A stretch of DNA of 14,414 nucleotides from Acetobacteraceae bacterium (GCA_030044345.1 JASHVY010000299.1:1-14414); one strand, 5' to 3'; counted from the first letter of the stretch, positions 5,824 through 13,346 are shown. Translations and numbers: made by a program. Notes: generated by a model not told the origin, from the letters alone.

Positions 5824-6816
5824 ATGCGTATCGGCCTGGCTTACGATCTGGCCGAGGACTGGGCGGGAGAGGGCCTCGACGCCGAAGACCTCGCCGAGTT
5901 CGACGCGCCGGAGACGATCGACGCCGCGGCCGATTTCCTGCGCCGAAGCGGTCATCGCGTGGTGCGCATCGGACGAGCGCAGGCGCTGATGCCGCTTCTA
6001 GCGGAAGGCGAACGCTGGGATCTTGTCTTCAATATCTGCGAAGGCGCGCGCGGCGCCGGGCGCGAGGCGCTGGTGCCGGCGCTGCTCGAAGCCTACGCCA
6101 TCCCTTATGTTTTCAGCGACCCGCTCGTGCTGGCGATCGCTCTGCACAAAGGTCACACCAAGCGCCTCCTGCGCGATGCAGGACTGCCAACCGCACCCTT
6201 CGCCGTGCTCGATAGCGGCCTGGATCAGGTCGGCCTTCCGTTCCCTCTCTTCGTCAAGCCGGTCGCGGAAGGCACCGGCAAGGGGATCGATGCGGCAAGC
6301 CTCTGCTTCGACAAACGCGAGCTCGCGTGCGCGGCCGCACGGCTCACGGCGCGCTTCGGCCAGGCTGTGCTGGCGGAAACCTATCTTCCCGGGCGCGAAT
6401 TCACGGTGGGCGTGCTCGGCAGCGGTGCCCATGCGCGCATCATCGGTGTGATGGAGATCATCGCTGATGCAACCTATGGCTTCGATACCAAGAAGCACTA
6501 TCGTGATCATGTCTCGTACCGGCTGGTCGAGGACGCGGAGGCCATCGCCGCCGGCAGTGCCGCGCTCGCAGCCTGGCGGGTGATCGGCGGCCGCGATGGC
6601 GGAAGAATCGACCTCAAGAGCAACGGAGAGGGGCAACCCATGTTGCTCGAGGTCAACCCGCTCGCCGGATTGCACCCGATCGATTCCGATCTCGTGATCC
6701 TCGCCCGGCTTGCCGGCCACTCATACGAATGGCTGCTCGAACAGATCTTCGCCGCAGCCTGCGAACGCACTGGCCTTCCATGGCATGAGCGGCACGAACG
6801 TTTCGCTGCCGATTGA
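5824..6816 (+). CDS. ATP-grasp ligase related to D-alanine--D-alanine ligase
   Basis: ATP-grasp ligases activate a carboxylate as an acyl phosphate and join it to an amine. The start is ATG 5824 because GAGGG (5812-5816) lies seven bases upstream; ATG 5818 is too close to it. The 330-residue protein matches Ddl from about residue 65. ATP lysine K145 (FVKP) and the EGTGKG loop correspond to DdlB K144 and its EGSS loop, and R261, D263, E276 and N278 keep the spacing of DdlB R255, D257, E270 and N272 (metal ligands). Two things differ. The Ddl N-terminal Gly-Ser-Ala-Glu loop that holds the first D-Ala is absent, replaced by GLAYDLAEDWAG. The acceptor loop after N278 is one residue longer and carries D287 and D289 around S288. 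True D-Ala-D-Ala synthesis is therefore doubtful. Coupling to kamA suggests it uses beta-lysine; this is inference. Confidence 0.8.
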   Translation: MRIGLAYDLAEDWAGEGLDAEDLAEFDAPETIDAAADFLRRSGHRVVRIGRAQALMPLLAEGERWDLVFNICEGARGAGREALVPALLEAYAIPYVFSDPLVLAIALHKGHTKRLLRDAGLPTAPFAVLDSGLDQVGLPFPLFVKPVAEGTGKGIDAASLCFDKRELACAAARLTARFGQAVLAETYLPGREFTVGVLGSGAHARIIGVMEIIADATYGFDTKKHYRDHVSYRLVEDAEAIAAGSAALAAWRVIGGRDGGRIDLKSNGEGQPMLLEVNPLAGLHPIDSDLVILARLAGHSYEWLLEQIFAAACERTGLPWHERHERFAAD

Positions 6817-6843
6817 AGCCCGGCCGACAACGGAATTCTTTGT

Positions 6844-7632
6844 TCACAAGCCGAAGCGGCGGCGGCGGCCCTGATAGGAGCGGATCGCACGCAAGAGGTC
6901 GATCTTGCGGAAGTCCGGCCAGTTGATGTCGGTGAAGTAGAACTCGCTGTACGCGCTTTGCCAGAGGAGAAAGCCTGAGAGCCGGATCTCGCCGCTGGTG
7001 CGGATGATGAGGTCCGGGTCAGGCGCATGCGGCATGTAAAGATATTGGCGCAATGTCTCCGGCGTGATGCTGTCGATCAGGTCCTGCGGCGAGCAGTCGT
7101 TGACATGTTCCGAGAGCAGGGCGCGCACCGCGTCGATGATCTCCTCCCGCCCACCATAGCCGATGGCGATCGTCAGCAGCAGGTTGCCGTAGCGGCGGGT
7201 CGCGCGCTTGGCCTCGGCGATCGCTTCCAGGGTGGCGGGCGGCAGCAGGTCGAGCCGGCCGATCGCGTCGACGCGCACCCGGCGGGCGTGAATGCGCGGA
7301 TCGGTCGTGAGCAGGCGAAGCTTGGCTTCGACGGCAGCGAGGATGCCCGAGACCTGTTCGGGCGGGCGGGCGAGATTGTCGGTCGAGCAGACCCAAAGGG
7401 TGACGGCCGGGATCGCGAGATCGCTGCACCAGTCGAGTACGTCGTCGAGCTTGTTCGCGCCCGGCGTGTAGAGCTGGCGCGGATCGGTGATGCCGTTTTC
7501 ACGGCCGTGCCGGCGGTTGCCGTCGAGGATGATGCCCACATGCTGTGGCAGGGGCCCGTGCGCGATCTCGGCCAGCAGACGCCGCTCATAGAGCCGATAG
7601 AGCGGCCGGCGCAGGAAGTCCGTGAAAGCCAT
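6844..7632 (-). CDS. cis-Prenyltransferase (UppS family), short-chain-like paralogue
   Basis: The family condenses isopentenyl diphosphate onto an allylic diphosphate with Z geometry; UppS makes the C55 carrier for cell-wall synthesis. Counted from ATG 7632 (262 residues), HVGIILDGNRR (31-41) has catalytic D37, and R201, R207, S209 and E220 in RTSGEIRLSGFLLWQ--YSE match E. coli R194, R200, S202 and E213. The 'GHKAG' block carrying E. coli His43 is replaced by YTPGANK (55-61) after a two-residue insertion, leaving no histidine. IGYGGREEIIDAVRALLSE and the closing RSYQGRRRRFGL resemble, from memory, mycobacterial Rv1086 (short-chain Z,E-farnesyl diphosphate synthase). A longer frame with a TTG start at 7695 exists; ATG 7632 is nearer usual length, but neither has a clear ribosome site. 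The frr, cdsA and dxr neighbours of housekeeping uppS are absent, so a second paralogue is likely. It converges on the ligase gene, 27 bases apart. Confidence 0.82.
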   Translation of the reverse strand: MAFTDFLRRPLYRLYERRLLAEIAHGPLPQHVGIILDGNRRHGRENGITDPRQLYTPGANKLDDVLDWCSDLAIPAVTLWVCSTDNLARPPEQVSGILAAVEAKLRLLTTDPRIHARRVRVDAIGRLDLLPPATLEAIAEAKRATRRYGNLLLTIAIGYGGREEIIDAVRALLSEHVNDCSPQDLIDSITPETLRQYLYMPHAPDPDLIIRTSGEIRLSGFLLWQSAYSEFYFTDINWPDFRKIDLLRAIRSYQGRRRRFGL

Positions 7633-7790
7633 GTCGGAGCCGACACATGGCCCCGGAAAGGCATGGGAGGCAAGAGGCAGCGCGGGGTTGAGCAATGGCG
7701 GGGATGGGCTGAGACTTGGGGGCTCGCCAGAGCGTGATGCCCGAAGGTGGAATTACCGGAGGTCTGAATCACGCGACAAAACAAAGACCA

Positions 7791-7830
7791 AGAGCAGGAT
7801 GAGTGAGTGCGAGCGATCTCATCCTGCTCT
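7791..7830. repeat. 40-base palindrome with AGAGCAG arms, upstream of the CoA-transferase gene
   Basis: AGAGCAGGATGAG (7791-7803) and CTCATCCTGCTCT (7818-7830) are perfect 13-bp inverted arms around a 14-base loop. It lies between the divergent prenyltransferase and CoA-transferase genes, 18 bases before the latter's ATG. The outer seven bases match the palindrome at 1638-1685 while the inner arm differs but stays self-complementary, a pattern of compensatory change expected for a mobile or structurally constrained dispersed repeat. No T-run follows. In the CoA-transferase transcript it could form a 5' UTR hairpin. Confidence 0.75.
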
Positions 7831-7848
7831 GGGATTCGGAGATGATTC

Positions 7849-9060
7849 ATGCCGGAAGGCCCGACCGAGCCGAAGCAGGCCGACCAGGCGCATCTGCCTC
7901 TCGGCGATCTCTCCGTCCTCGATCTGACGCTCGCCAGGGCCGGGCCGACCTGCGTGCGCCACCTCGCGGACTGGGGGGCGAAGGTGATCCGGATCGAGCC
8001 GCCGACAAGCGGCGATGAAGACATCGCCGGGAACCGCGACGGGCCCGATTTCCAGAATCTCCATCGCAACAAGCGGCTGATCCAACTCAATCTGAAGTCG
8101 CCGGAAGGCCACGCGGCCTTCATGCGCCTTGCGGCGCGCGCAGACGTGATCGTCGAGAACATGCGCGCCGCCGTGAAGCATCGGCTGAAAATTGCGTACG
8201 AGGATGTGCGGGCGATCAACCCGCGCATCGTCTATGCGAGCATCAGCGGTTTCGGTCAGGACGGGCCGTACGCCAAACGGGCCGGGGTGGATCAGATCGC
8301 GCAGGGGCTCGGCGGGCTGATGTCGATCACGGGCCTGCCGGGTCAGGGCGCGGTTCGCGTGGGGATCCCGATTGCCGACCTTACGGCCGGCAATCTCCTC
8401 GCTTACGGCGTGATGGTGGCGCTCTATGATCGCGAGCGCACCGGCGTCGGGCGCTGGGTGCAGACGAGCCTGCTAGAGGCCCAGGTCTTCATGCTCGACT
8501 TCCAGGCGACGCGCTGGCTGATGGACCATGAAGTGGCGGGACAGGCGGGGAACGACCATCCGACCGGGATCCCGACCGGGGTCTTCCCGACCTCGGACGG
8601 GCTGATCAACATCGCCGCTTCCTCGGCGCGCCTCTGGGAGCGCTTCTGCGATGCGATCGGACGGCCTGCGTGGAAGGCGAAAGCGGAATGGAGCACCCAG
8701 AAGGGAAGGAGCGCCGCACGCGCGGAGATCAACGCGGCGATCGCCTCGGTCACAGAGGAGAAGCCCACAGCGCACTGGGTGGCGCTGTTCGAGGAGGCGG
8801 GCATTCCCTGCGGGCCGATCAACACGATCGACAAGGTATTCGCCGACCCGCAGGTGCAATACCTGAAGATCGCACGTCCCGTGACGCACCCGCGGCTTGG
8901 CGAGATCGCGCTCGTCGGCTCGGCGGTCACGCTTTCGGGCTACCCGAAGGATATCCGCACGCCCACGCCGGAGGCGGGTGAGCATACGGAAGCGGTGCTG
9001 AAGGAAGTGGGATATAGCGCGGCCGAGATTGCCGAGATGCGAGCGAAAGGAGCGATCTGA
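7849..9060 (+). CDS. CaiB/BaiF family (class III) CoA-transferase
   Basis: Class III CoA-transferases move CoA between carboxylic acids through a mixed anhydride on an aspartate. The 403-residue length is typical. Family features in order are LSVLDLTLARAGPTCVRHLAD (19-41), WGAKVIRIEPP, FQNLHRNKRLIQLNLK (68-83), the VENMR block, ISGFGQDGPY and IPIADLTAGN, in which D177 is at the position of the nucleophilic aspartate (Asp169 in formyl-CoA transferase). The C-terminal half carries GIPCGPINTIDKVFADPQ. The ATG at 7849 has GGAG seven bases before it. The stop is immediately followed by the crotonase ATG, with no gap, and the MFS gene comes next, so the three are an operon. The acid substrate cannot be read from sequence; candidates include dicarboxylates, carnitine-like acids and aromatic acids. 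Confidence 0.92.
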   Translation: MPEGPTEPKQADQAHLPLGDLSVLDLTLARAGPTCVRHLADWGAKVIRIEPPTSGDEDIAGNRDGPDFQNLHRNKRLIQLNLKSPEGHAAFMRLAARADVIVENMRAAVKHRLKIAYEDVRAINPRIVYASISGFGQDGPYAKRAGVDQIAQGLGGLMSITGLPGQGAVRVGIPIADLTAGNLLAYGVMVALYDRERTGVGRWVQTSLLEAQVFMLDFQATRWLMDHEVAGQAGNDHPTGIPTGVFPTSDGLINIAASSARLWERFCDAIGRPAWKAKAEWSTQKGRSAARAEINAAIASVTEEKPTAHWVALFEEAGIPCGPINTIDKVFADPQVQYLKIARPVTHPRLGEIALVGSAVTLSGYPKDIRTPTPEAGEHTEAVLKEVGYSAAEIAEMRAKGAI

Positions 9061-9855
9061 ATGGAGTATGCCGGCGGGAAGATGCTGGCCGAGGTGAGCG
9101 ACGGCGTCGGGCTGGTGACGTTCAACCAGCCCGAGAAGCGTAACGCAATGTCGGTCGAGATGTGGCAGGGGCTGGGGGCGATCCTCGACCGGTTCGCAGC
9201 CGATTCCGCCGTCCGGGTGGTGGTGCTCACAGGTGCGGGTGACAAGGCCTTCGTCTCGGGCGCGGATATCAGCCAGTTCGAGAAGAACCGCGCCAATGCG
9301 GACGCGCAGGTCGAGTACGACCGGCTGACCAGCGCCGGCAGGCGCAAGCTTGGGGCCTTTCCGAAACCGGTGATCGCGCGCATCCGTGGCTTTTGCCTGG
9401 GCGGTGGCGTCGGCATCGCGATGCAGGCGGATCTCCGCATCGCATCCGCCGATTCCCAGTTCGGGATTCCGGCCGCCCGGCTCGGCATCGCCTATGGGTT
9501 CGAGATGGTGCGCGCACTGGTTTCCCTGGTCGGGCCAGCGCATGCGCGGATGATTCTCTATACCGGCGGGCGGGTCGACGCTGTCGAGGCGATGCGCATC
9601 GGGCTCGTCAATCGTGTGGTTGCCCCTGAGATGATCGAGCGCGACGTCACTCTGCTCGCCCGCCAGATTGCCGAGAATGCACCGCTTTCCCTTGCTTCCT
9701 CGAAGCTCGCGGTGGCTGCTTCGTTGCAGGACCCGGTCGATCGCGATCTTGAAGGGTTGCGGCGCGCCTCACAGGCCTGTTTCGACAGCGCCGATTATCG
9801 CGAAGGGCGCACTGCGTTCATGGAGAAACGCCGGCCCCAGTTCATCGGCCAGTAG
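9061..9855 (+). CDS. Enoyl-CoA hydratase/isomerase (crotonase) family protein lacking both hydratase glutamates
   Basis: The crotonase fold binds acyl-CoA and stabilises a thioester enolate. The product is 264 residues with the usual blocks: FNQPEKRNAMS (21-31), the first oxyanion-hole loop FVSGADI (64-70), the second loop CLGGGVGIA (112-120), and GLVNRVV. The two glutamates that activate water in rat enoyl-CoA hydratase (Glu144 and Glu164, 20 residues apart) correspond to G118 and A138 here, so ordinary hydration is unlikely; isomerase, decarboxylase, hydrolase or lyase chemistry fits better. Automated annotation would still call it enoyl-CoA hydratase. Its ATG follows the CoA-transferase stop directly, with an AAAGGAG ribosome site inside the upstream gene's last codons, so translation is probably coupled. 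It likely acts on the CoA-ester made by that transferase. Confidence 0.88.
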   Translation: MEYAGGKMLAEVSDGVGLVTFNQPEKRNAMSVEMWQGLGAILDRFAADSAVRVVVLTGAGDKAFVSGADISQFEKNRANADAQVEYDRLTSAGRRKLGAFPKPVIARIRGFCLGGGVGIAMQADLRIASADSQFGIPAARLGIAYGFEMVRALVSLVGPAHARMILYTGGRVDAVEAMRIGLVNRVVAPEMIERDVTLLARQIAENAPLSLASSKLAVAASLQDPVDRDLEGLRRASQACFDSADYREGRTAFMEKRRPQFIGQ

Positions 9856-9861
9856 ACCAAG

Positions 9862-11268
9862 ATGGCCGAGGAGGAGGTGCTGCCTCCCGGCCGCCGGCGG
9901 CTCGCGCTTGCGACCGTCTTCATGGCGATTTCGATGTCGGTGCTCGATGGCGCGATTGCCAATGTGGCGCTGCCGACGATCGCACGGGACGTGCATGCCA
10001 GCCCGGCGGCCTCGATCTGGGTGGTGAACGCCTATCAGCTTGCCGTCACGATCTCGCTCCTTCCTCTTGCCTCGCTGGGCGAGATCTACGGCTATCGGCG
10101 CGTCTACCAGGGCGGGCTTTTTCTCTTCACCCTCGCCTCCCTCTTCTGCGCGCTCTCGACCTCGCTGCCGGAGCTGGCGATCGTGCGCGTGGTGCAGGGA
10201 TTCGGGGCATCGGGCATCATGAGCGTGAATGCGGCGCTGGTGCGCTTCATCATGCCGCGCAATCTGCTCGGCCGCGGCATTGGCATGAATGCGTTGGTGG
10301 TGGCGGTAGCCTCGGCGGTCGGGCCGACGGTCGCCTCGGCGATCCTCTCGGTGGCGGCCTGGCCGTGGCTGTTCGCAATCAATGTGCCGATCGGGATCGT
10401 CGCCCAGCTCGTGGCGCTTGGTTCGCTGCCGGCGACCCCGCGCTCTCCCCACCGCTTCGACTGGGTGGATGCCGGGCTCAGCGCGGTCATGTTCGGTCTC
10501 GTGATCGTGGCGATCGACGGCATCGGCCATGCGGAGGGATGGAGCGTGCCGGCGGCCGCGTTCGCAGGCTCGGCGCTCGCCGCGGTGCTGCTGGTGCGGC
10601 GCACGCTCGGCCAGCCCGCGCCGATGCTGCCGCTCGATCTCTTCCGCCGGCCGATCTTCGCGCTCTCCTCGATGACCGCGATCTGCTCCTTCGCGGCTCA
10701 GGGCCTCGCCTATGTGTCCTTACCCTTCTATTTCCAGGATGTGCTTGGCCGTTCAGAGGTGGCCACGGGCCTGCTGATGACGCCCTGGCCGCTCACCGTT
10801 GCCATCGCTGCCCCGATCGCGGGCAGGCTCGCCGACCGTTATCCCGCCGGCATCCTGGGCGGGGTGGGCCTCGCCGTGCTGGCGGCGGGCTTGGTGCTGG
10901 TGGCGCTGATGCCTGCGCATCCTGCCAATTTCGACATCATCTGGCGAATGACCCTGTGCGGGGCGGGATTCGGCTTCTTCCAGTCGCCGAACGGCAAGGC
11001 GCTGATCGAGAGCGCGCCACGCGAACGCACTGGCGGGGCGAGCGGGATCATGTCCACCTCGCGGCTGCTCGGCCAGACGACGGGCGCGGCGCTGGTGGCG
11101 CTTGCCTTCAGCCTTGCGGGTGCGGCCGGAACGACGACAGCGATCATCATGGCGGCGTCCTTTTCGGCGATGGCCAGCATTGTCAGCATGCTGCGCCTGA
11201 TGAACACAGTCTCACCAGCCGACCCAGGAGAGTTGGCATTACCCGGACCTCGTCGCAGGGGGCGTTAA
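9862..11268 (+). CDS. MFS transporter, DHA2 (EmrB/QacA-like, 14-helix) family
   Basis: This is a proton-coupled exporter-type permease of the inner membrane. The 468-residue product begins with a short polar leader, then FMAISMSVLDGAIANVALPT, the helix-1 signature of DHA2 exporters. VVQGFGASGIMSVNAALVRF, AVGPTVASAILSVAAWPWLF and INVPIGI follow (exporter motif C region). A later GRLADRYPAGILGG is a second motif-A-like loop. The number and spacing of hydrophobic segments suit 14 helices. The ATG is six bases after the crotonase stop, in the same operon, but no strong ribosome site is visible. Placement suggests export of a metabolite connected with the CoA-transferase and crotonase, or efflux of a toxic acid; the substrate is unknown. 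It converges on lpxB with only nine bases between stop codons. Confidence 0.9.
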   Translation: MAEEEVLPPGRRRLALATVFMAISMSVLDGAIANVALPTIARDVHASPAASIWVVNAYQLAVTISLLPLASLGEIYGYRRVYQGGLFLFTLASLFCALSTSLPELAIVRVVQGFGASGIMSVNAALVRFIMPRNLLGRGIGMNALVVAVASAVGPTVASAILSVAAWPWLFAINVPIGIVAQLVALGSLPATPRSPHRFDWVDAGLSAVMFGLVIVAIDGIGHAEGWSVPAAAFAGSALAAVLLVRRTLGQPAPMLPLDLFRRPIFALSSMTAICSFAAQGLAYVSLPFYFQDVLGRSEVATGLLMTPWPLTVAIAAPIAGRLADRYPAGILGGVGLAVLAAGLVLVALMPAHPANFDIIWRMTLCGAGFGFFQSPNGKALIESAPRERTGGASGIMSTSRLLGQTTGAALVALAFSLAGAAGTTTAIIMAASFSAMASIVSMLRLMNTVSPADPGELALPGPRRRGR

Positions 11269-11285
11269 ATCAGGGCGTTAGATCA
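11260..11285. repeat. 13-base tandem duplication across two convergent stop codons
   Basis: GGGCGTTAAATCA (11260-11272) is followed directly by GGGCGTTAGATCA (11273-11285), 12 of 13 identical. The first copy contains the TAA ending the MFS gene on the plus strand; the second contains the TTA that is the TAA stop of lpxB on the minus strand. The duplication may have created one of the two ends. There is no hairpin here, so no terminator separates the convergent genes. Confidence 0.65.
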
Positions 11286-12414
11286 TGCCGAGGACCGCCT
11301 CTGCGGCGGCCTCGGAAGGCGTTCCCCTGGGCGGTGCGAGGCTCGACAGGATGGGACCGAACGCAGCACGCTGGGTCGCCGCTTCGCGTGGATCATCAAG
11401 CAACGCACCGAGCGCCGAAGTGAGAAGCTCGGGTGTGCAGCGCTCCTGGAGAAGTTCCGGCACCACTTCCCGCCCGGCGAGCAGATTGACGAGCGAGGCG
11501 TAGGAAACCTTGGCCAGCCGGTGGGCGATGAAGCCGGTGATCGGGTTGAGACGATAGGCAATGACCATCGGCACGCCGGCCAGTGCCAGCTCGAGCGCAG
11601 AGGTGCCGGACTTGCAGAGCGCGGCGGAAGCGGCGGCATAGGCATCGGGCTTGGCCTCGTCCGTCTCGAGAATGATCGGCCGAATCGGCCAGCCCGCCAG
11701 CGCCTGGCCCAGCATGGGGCGAACCGCCGGCGTGGCAGGCACCACCGCTTGCAGGCCGGGATGAGCCTTCAGAAGAGCGGTGAGTGTGGCGCCGAAAATT
11801 CCGGCATGCCGGGCGACCTCCCCCGGCCGACTTCCCGGCAGCGCAAGCAGGAGAGGAACCCCGGGCGGGATTCCGCGAGCGGCGCGGAAACGCGCGGCAT
11901 CCCCGCCGCCCAGGCCCGATTCGAGCACGGGATGGCCGACGAAGGTTGCGGCGAGGCCGTGGCGGGCGAAGAATGCCGGCTCGAAGGGCAAGAGGCAGAG
12001 CAGCCGCTCCCAGAGCCCCGGGAAACGGCGGACCCTTCCTTCCCGCCAGGCCCAGACCTGCGGCGCGACGTAGTGGGCTCGCGGCACGCCGAGCGGGCGG
12101 ATCTCCCTGAGCAAGCGGAGCGCGAAGCCCGGGCTGTCGATCGTGACCACCGCCGCCGGGCGACGGGCGGCAATATCGGCGGCAGCACGCTTGAGCCGGC
12201 CACGAAGATGGACGAGGCGCGGCAAGACCTCGACCAGCCCCATGAGCGAGAGCTCCTCGAACGGGAAAAGACTCTCAAGGCCCCGCGCGCGCATCCGCGG
12301 GCCGCCGACGCCGGCAAAGGCGATTTCCGGTGCCCGCCGCGCCAGCGCATCCATGAGCCGCGCTCCGAGAAGATCGCCGCTCGCCTCGCCGGCGAGCAGC
12401 CAGATCAAAGCCAT
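11278..12414 (-). CDS. lpxB: Lipid-A-disaccharide synthase
   Basis: LpxB is the peripheral membrane GT-B glycosyltransferase that joins UDP-2,3-diacylglucosamine to 2,3-diacylglucosamine 1-phosphate, forming the lipid A disaccharide. The 378-residue length is normal. Diagnostic blocks are LLAGEASGDLLGARL (6-20), FAGVGGPRM, LMGLVEVLPRL, TIDSPGFALRL, YVAPQVWAW, LLPFEPAFF, FVGHPVLE, LLALPGSRPGEV, and the donor-binding CKSGTSALELALAGVPMVIAYR. No key block is missing. The ATG begins one base after the pssA stop (TGAGATGG), so the two are translationally coupled. It is the last gene of the psd-pssA-lpxB transcript. This location is unusual, since lpxB commonly follows lpxA in the lpxD-fabZ-lpxA cluster. 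Confidence 0.96.
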   Translation of the reverse strand: MALIWLLAGEASGDLLGARLMDALARRAPEIAFAGVGGPRMRARGLESLFPFEELSLMGLVEVLPRLVHLRGRLKRAAADIAARRPAAVVTIDSPGFALRLLREIRPLGVPRAHYVAPQVWAWREGRVRRFPGLWERLLCLLPFEPAFFARHGLAATFVGHPVLESGLGGGDAARFRAARGIPPGVPLLLALPGSRPGEVARHAGIFGATLTALLKAHPGLQAVVPATPAVRPMLGQALAGWPIRPIILETDEAKPDAYAAASAALCKSGTSALELALAGVPMVIAYRLNPITGFIAHRLAKVSYASLVNLLAGREVVPELLQERCTPELLTSALGALLDDPREAATQRAAFGPILSSLAPPRGTPSEAAAEAVLGMI

Positions 12415-12415
12415 C

Positions 12416-13336
12416 TCATGCCGAACGCTCGTGGCGCGTGTCTCTCGGGGTGTCCGGCTCCTCCTCCGGCGCGCGCATCGCCTCGGCCTCGCTCCTCAAG
12501 CGATGGAAGCTGCGGCGGCTGAAGGGCAACATCCCGAGATAGACGAGCACCAGGATCGCCAGCGCCCCCCACGCATCGGCAACCAGAAGGGACGCGAAGG
12601 CAGCGGTCCCAACCATGAGCGGCAGCACATATTCCGCCGGAACCTTGAAATTCTTGAAACTCCAGACCGGCAACGTGGAGACCAGCAGGCTTGCGGTGCC
12701 GATCAGCACGAACGCATCGAAGAGGGGAAATCGGGCGGCGTCCACGAGCCACTGCCAGCCAAGCGATTGCGCCTCCAGCCCGACGAAGAGGGGGAAGAGC
12801 GCAAGCCCTGCGCCGGCCGGTGCAGGGACGCCGGTGAAGAAATTGTAGGCATAGGCCGGGGCAGGTCCCGTCTCGAGCGAGGCGTTGAAGCGCGCGAGGC
12901 GCAGGGCCATGCAGATTGCGAAAAGAAGGGGCGGCACGAAGCCGAAGCCGCGCCAGAAGGAGAGCGACCAGAGATAGATCGTGAAGGCGGGAACCACGCC
13001 GAAGCAGAGGAAATCGGTCAGGCTGTCGAACTCGGCCCCGAAGCGCGTGGTTGCCTTCAGCAGGCGGGCGAGCCGGCCGTCCAGCCCGTCGATCCCGCCA
13101 GCAAGAACGATCGCCACCGCTGCCCAACCGTAATGCCCCTCGATCGCGAAGCGCAGGCCGGTGAGCCCGGCGCAAAGGCCGAGCATCGTCATGATGTTCG
13201 GCACCACCCGGTTGAAGGAAGGGCCCTTGAAGCGCGGGCGGGTGCGCGGACGCAGGCGGCCCGAAAGACGTCGGATCGGCGAGACCCGGCTGGGGTCGGG
13301 CCGGGAAGGCCTGTGGGAACCTCCGAAACCGCTCAT
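12416..13336 (-). CDS. pssA: CDP-diacylglycerol--serine O-phosphatidyltransferase
   Basis: PssA is an inner-membrane enzyme that makes phosphatidylserine from CDP-diacylglycerol and L-serine; Psd then decarboxylates it. The 306-residue protein carries the CDP-alcohol phosphotransferase motif intact (DGLDGRLARL, then GAEFDSLTD, fitting D-x2-DG-x2-AR-x8-G-x3-D-x3-D) near residues 83-108, within a series of about eight hydrophobic helices. RLARFN and VPAPAGA match the family. About 40 basic, proline-rich residues precede the first helix and a charged tail follows the last (about 276-306). The ATG at 13336 lies 10 bases after the psd stop, and lpxB follows after one base. The ribosome site is weak, consistent with coupling to upstream translation. 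PssA is preferred over PgsA or choline synthase because of the motif surroundings and the psd neighbour. Confidence 0.95.
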   Translation of the reverse strand: MSGFGGSHRPSRPDPSRVSPIRRLSGRLRPRTRPRFKGPSFNRVVPNIMTMLGLCAGLTGLRFAIEGHYGWAAVAIVLAGGIDGLDGRLARLLKATTRFGAEFDSLTDFLCFGVVPAFTIYLWSLSFWRGFGFVPPLLFAICMALRLARFNASLETGPAPAYAYNFFTGVPAPAGAGLALFPLFVGLEAQSLGWQWLVDAARFPLFDAFVLIGTASLLVSTLPVWSFKNFKVPAEYVLPLMVGTAAFASLLVADAWGALAILVLVYLGMLPFSRRSFHRLRSEAEAMRAPEEEPDTPRDTRHERSA

Positions 13337-13346
13337 GGGCCGGCGC

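Noticed and set aside
6817..6843. Possible terminator between the ligase and prenyltransferase genes
   Set aside because: Only a four-base imperfect symmetry (ACAA...TTGT) is present with no GC stem.
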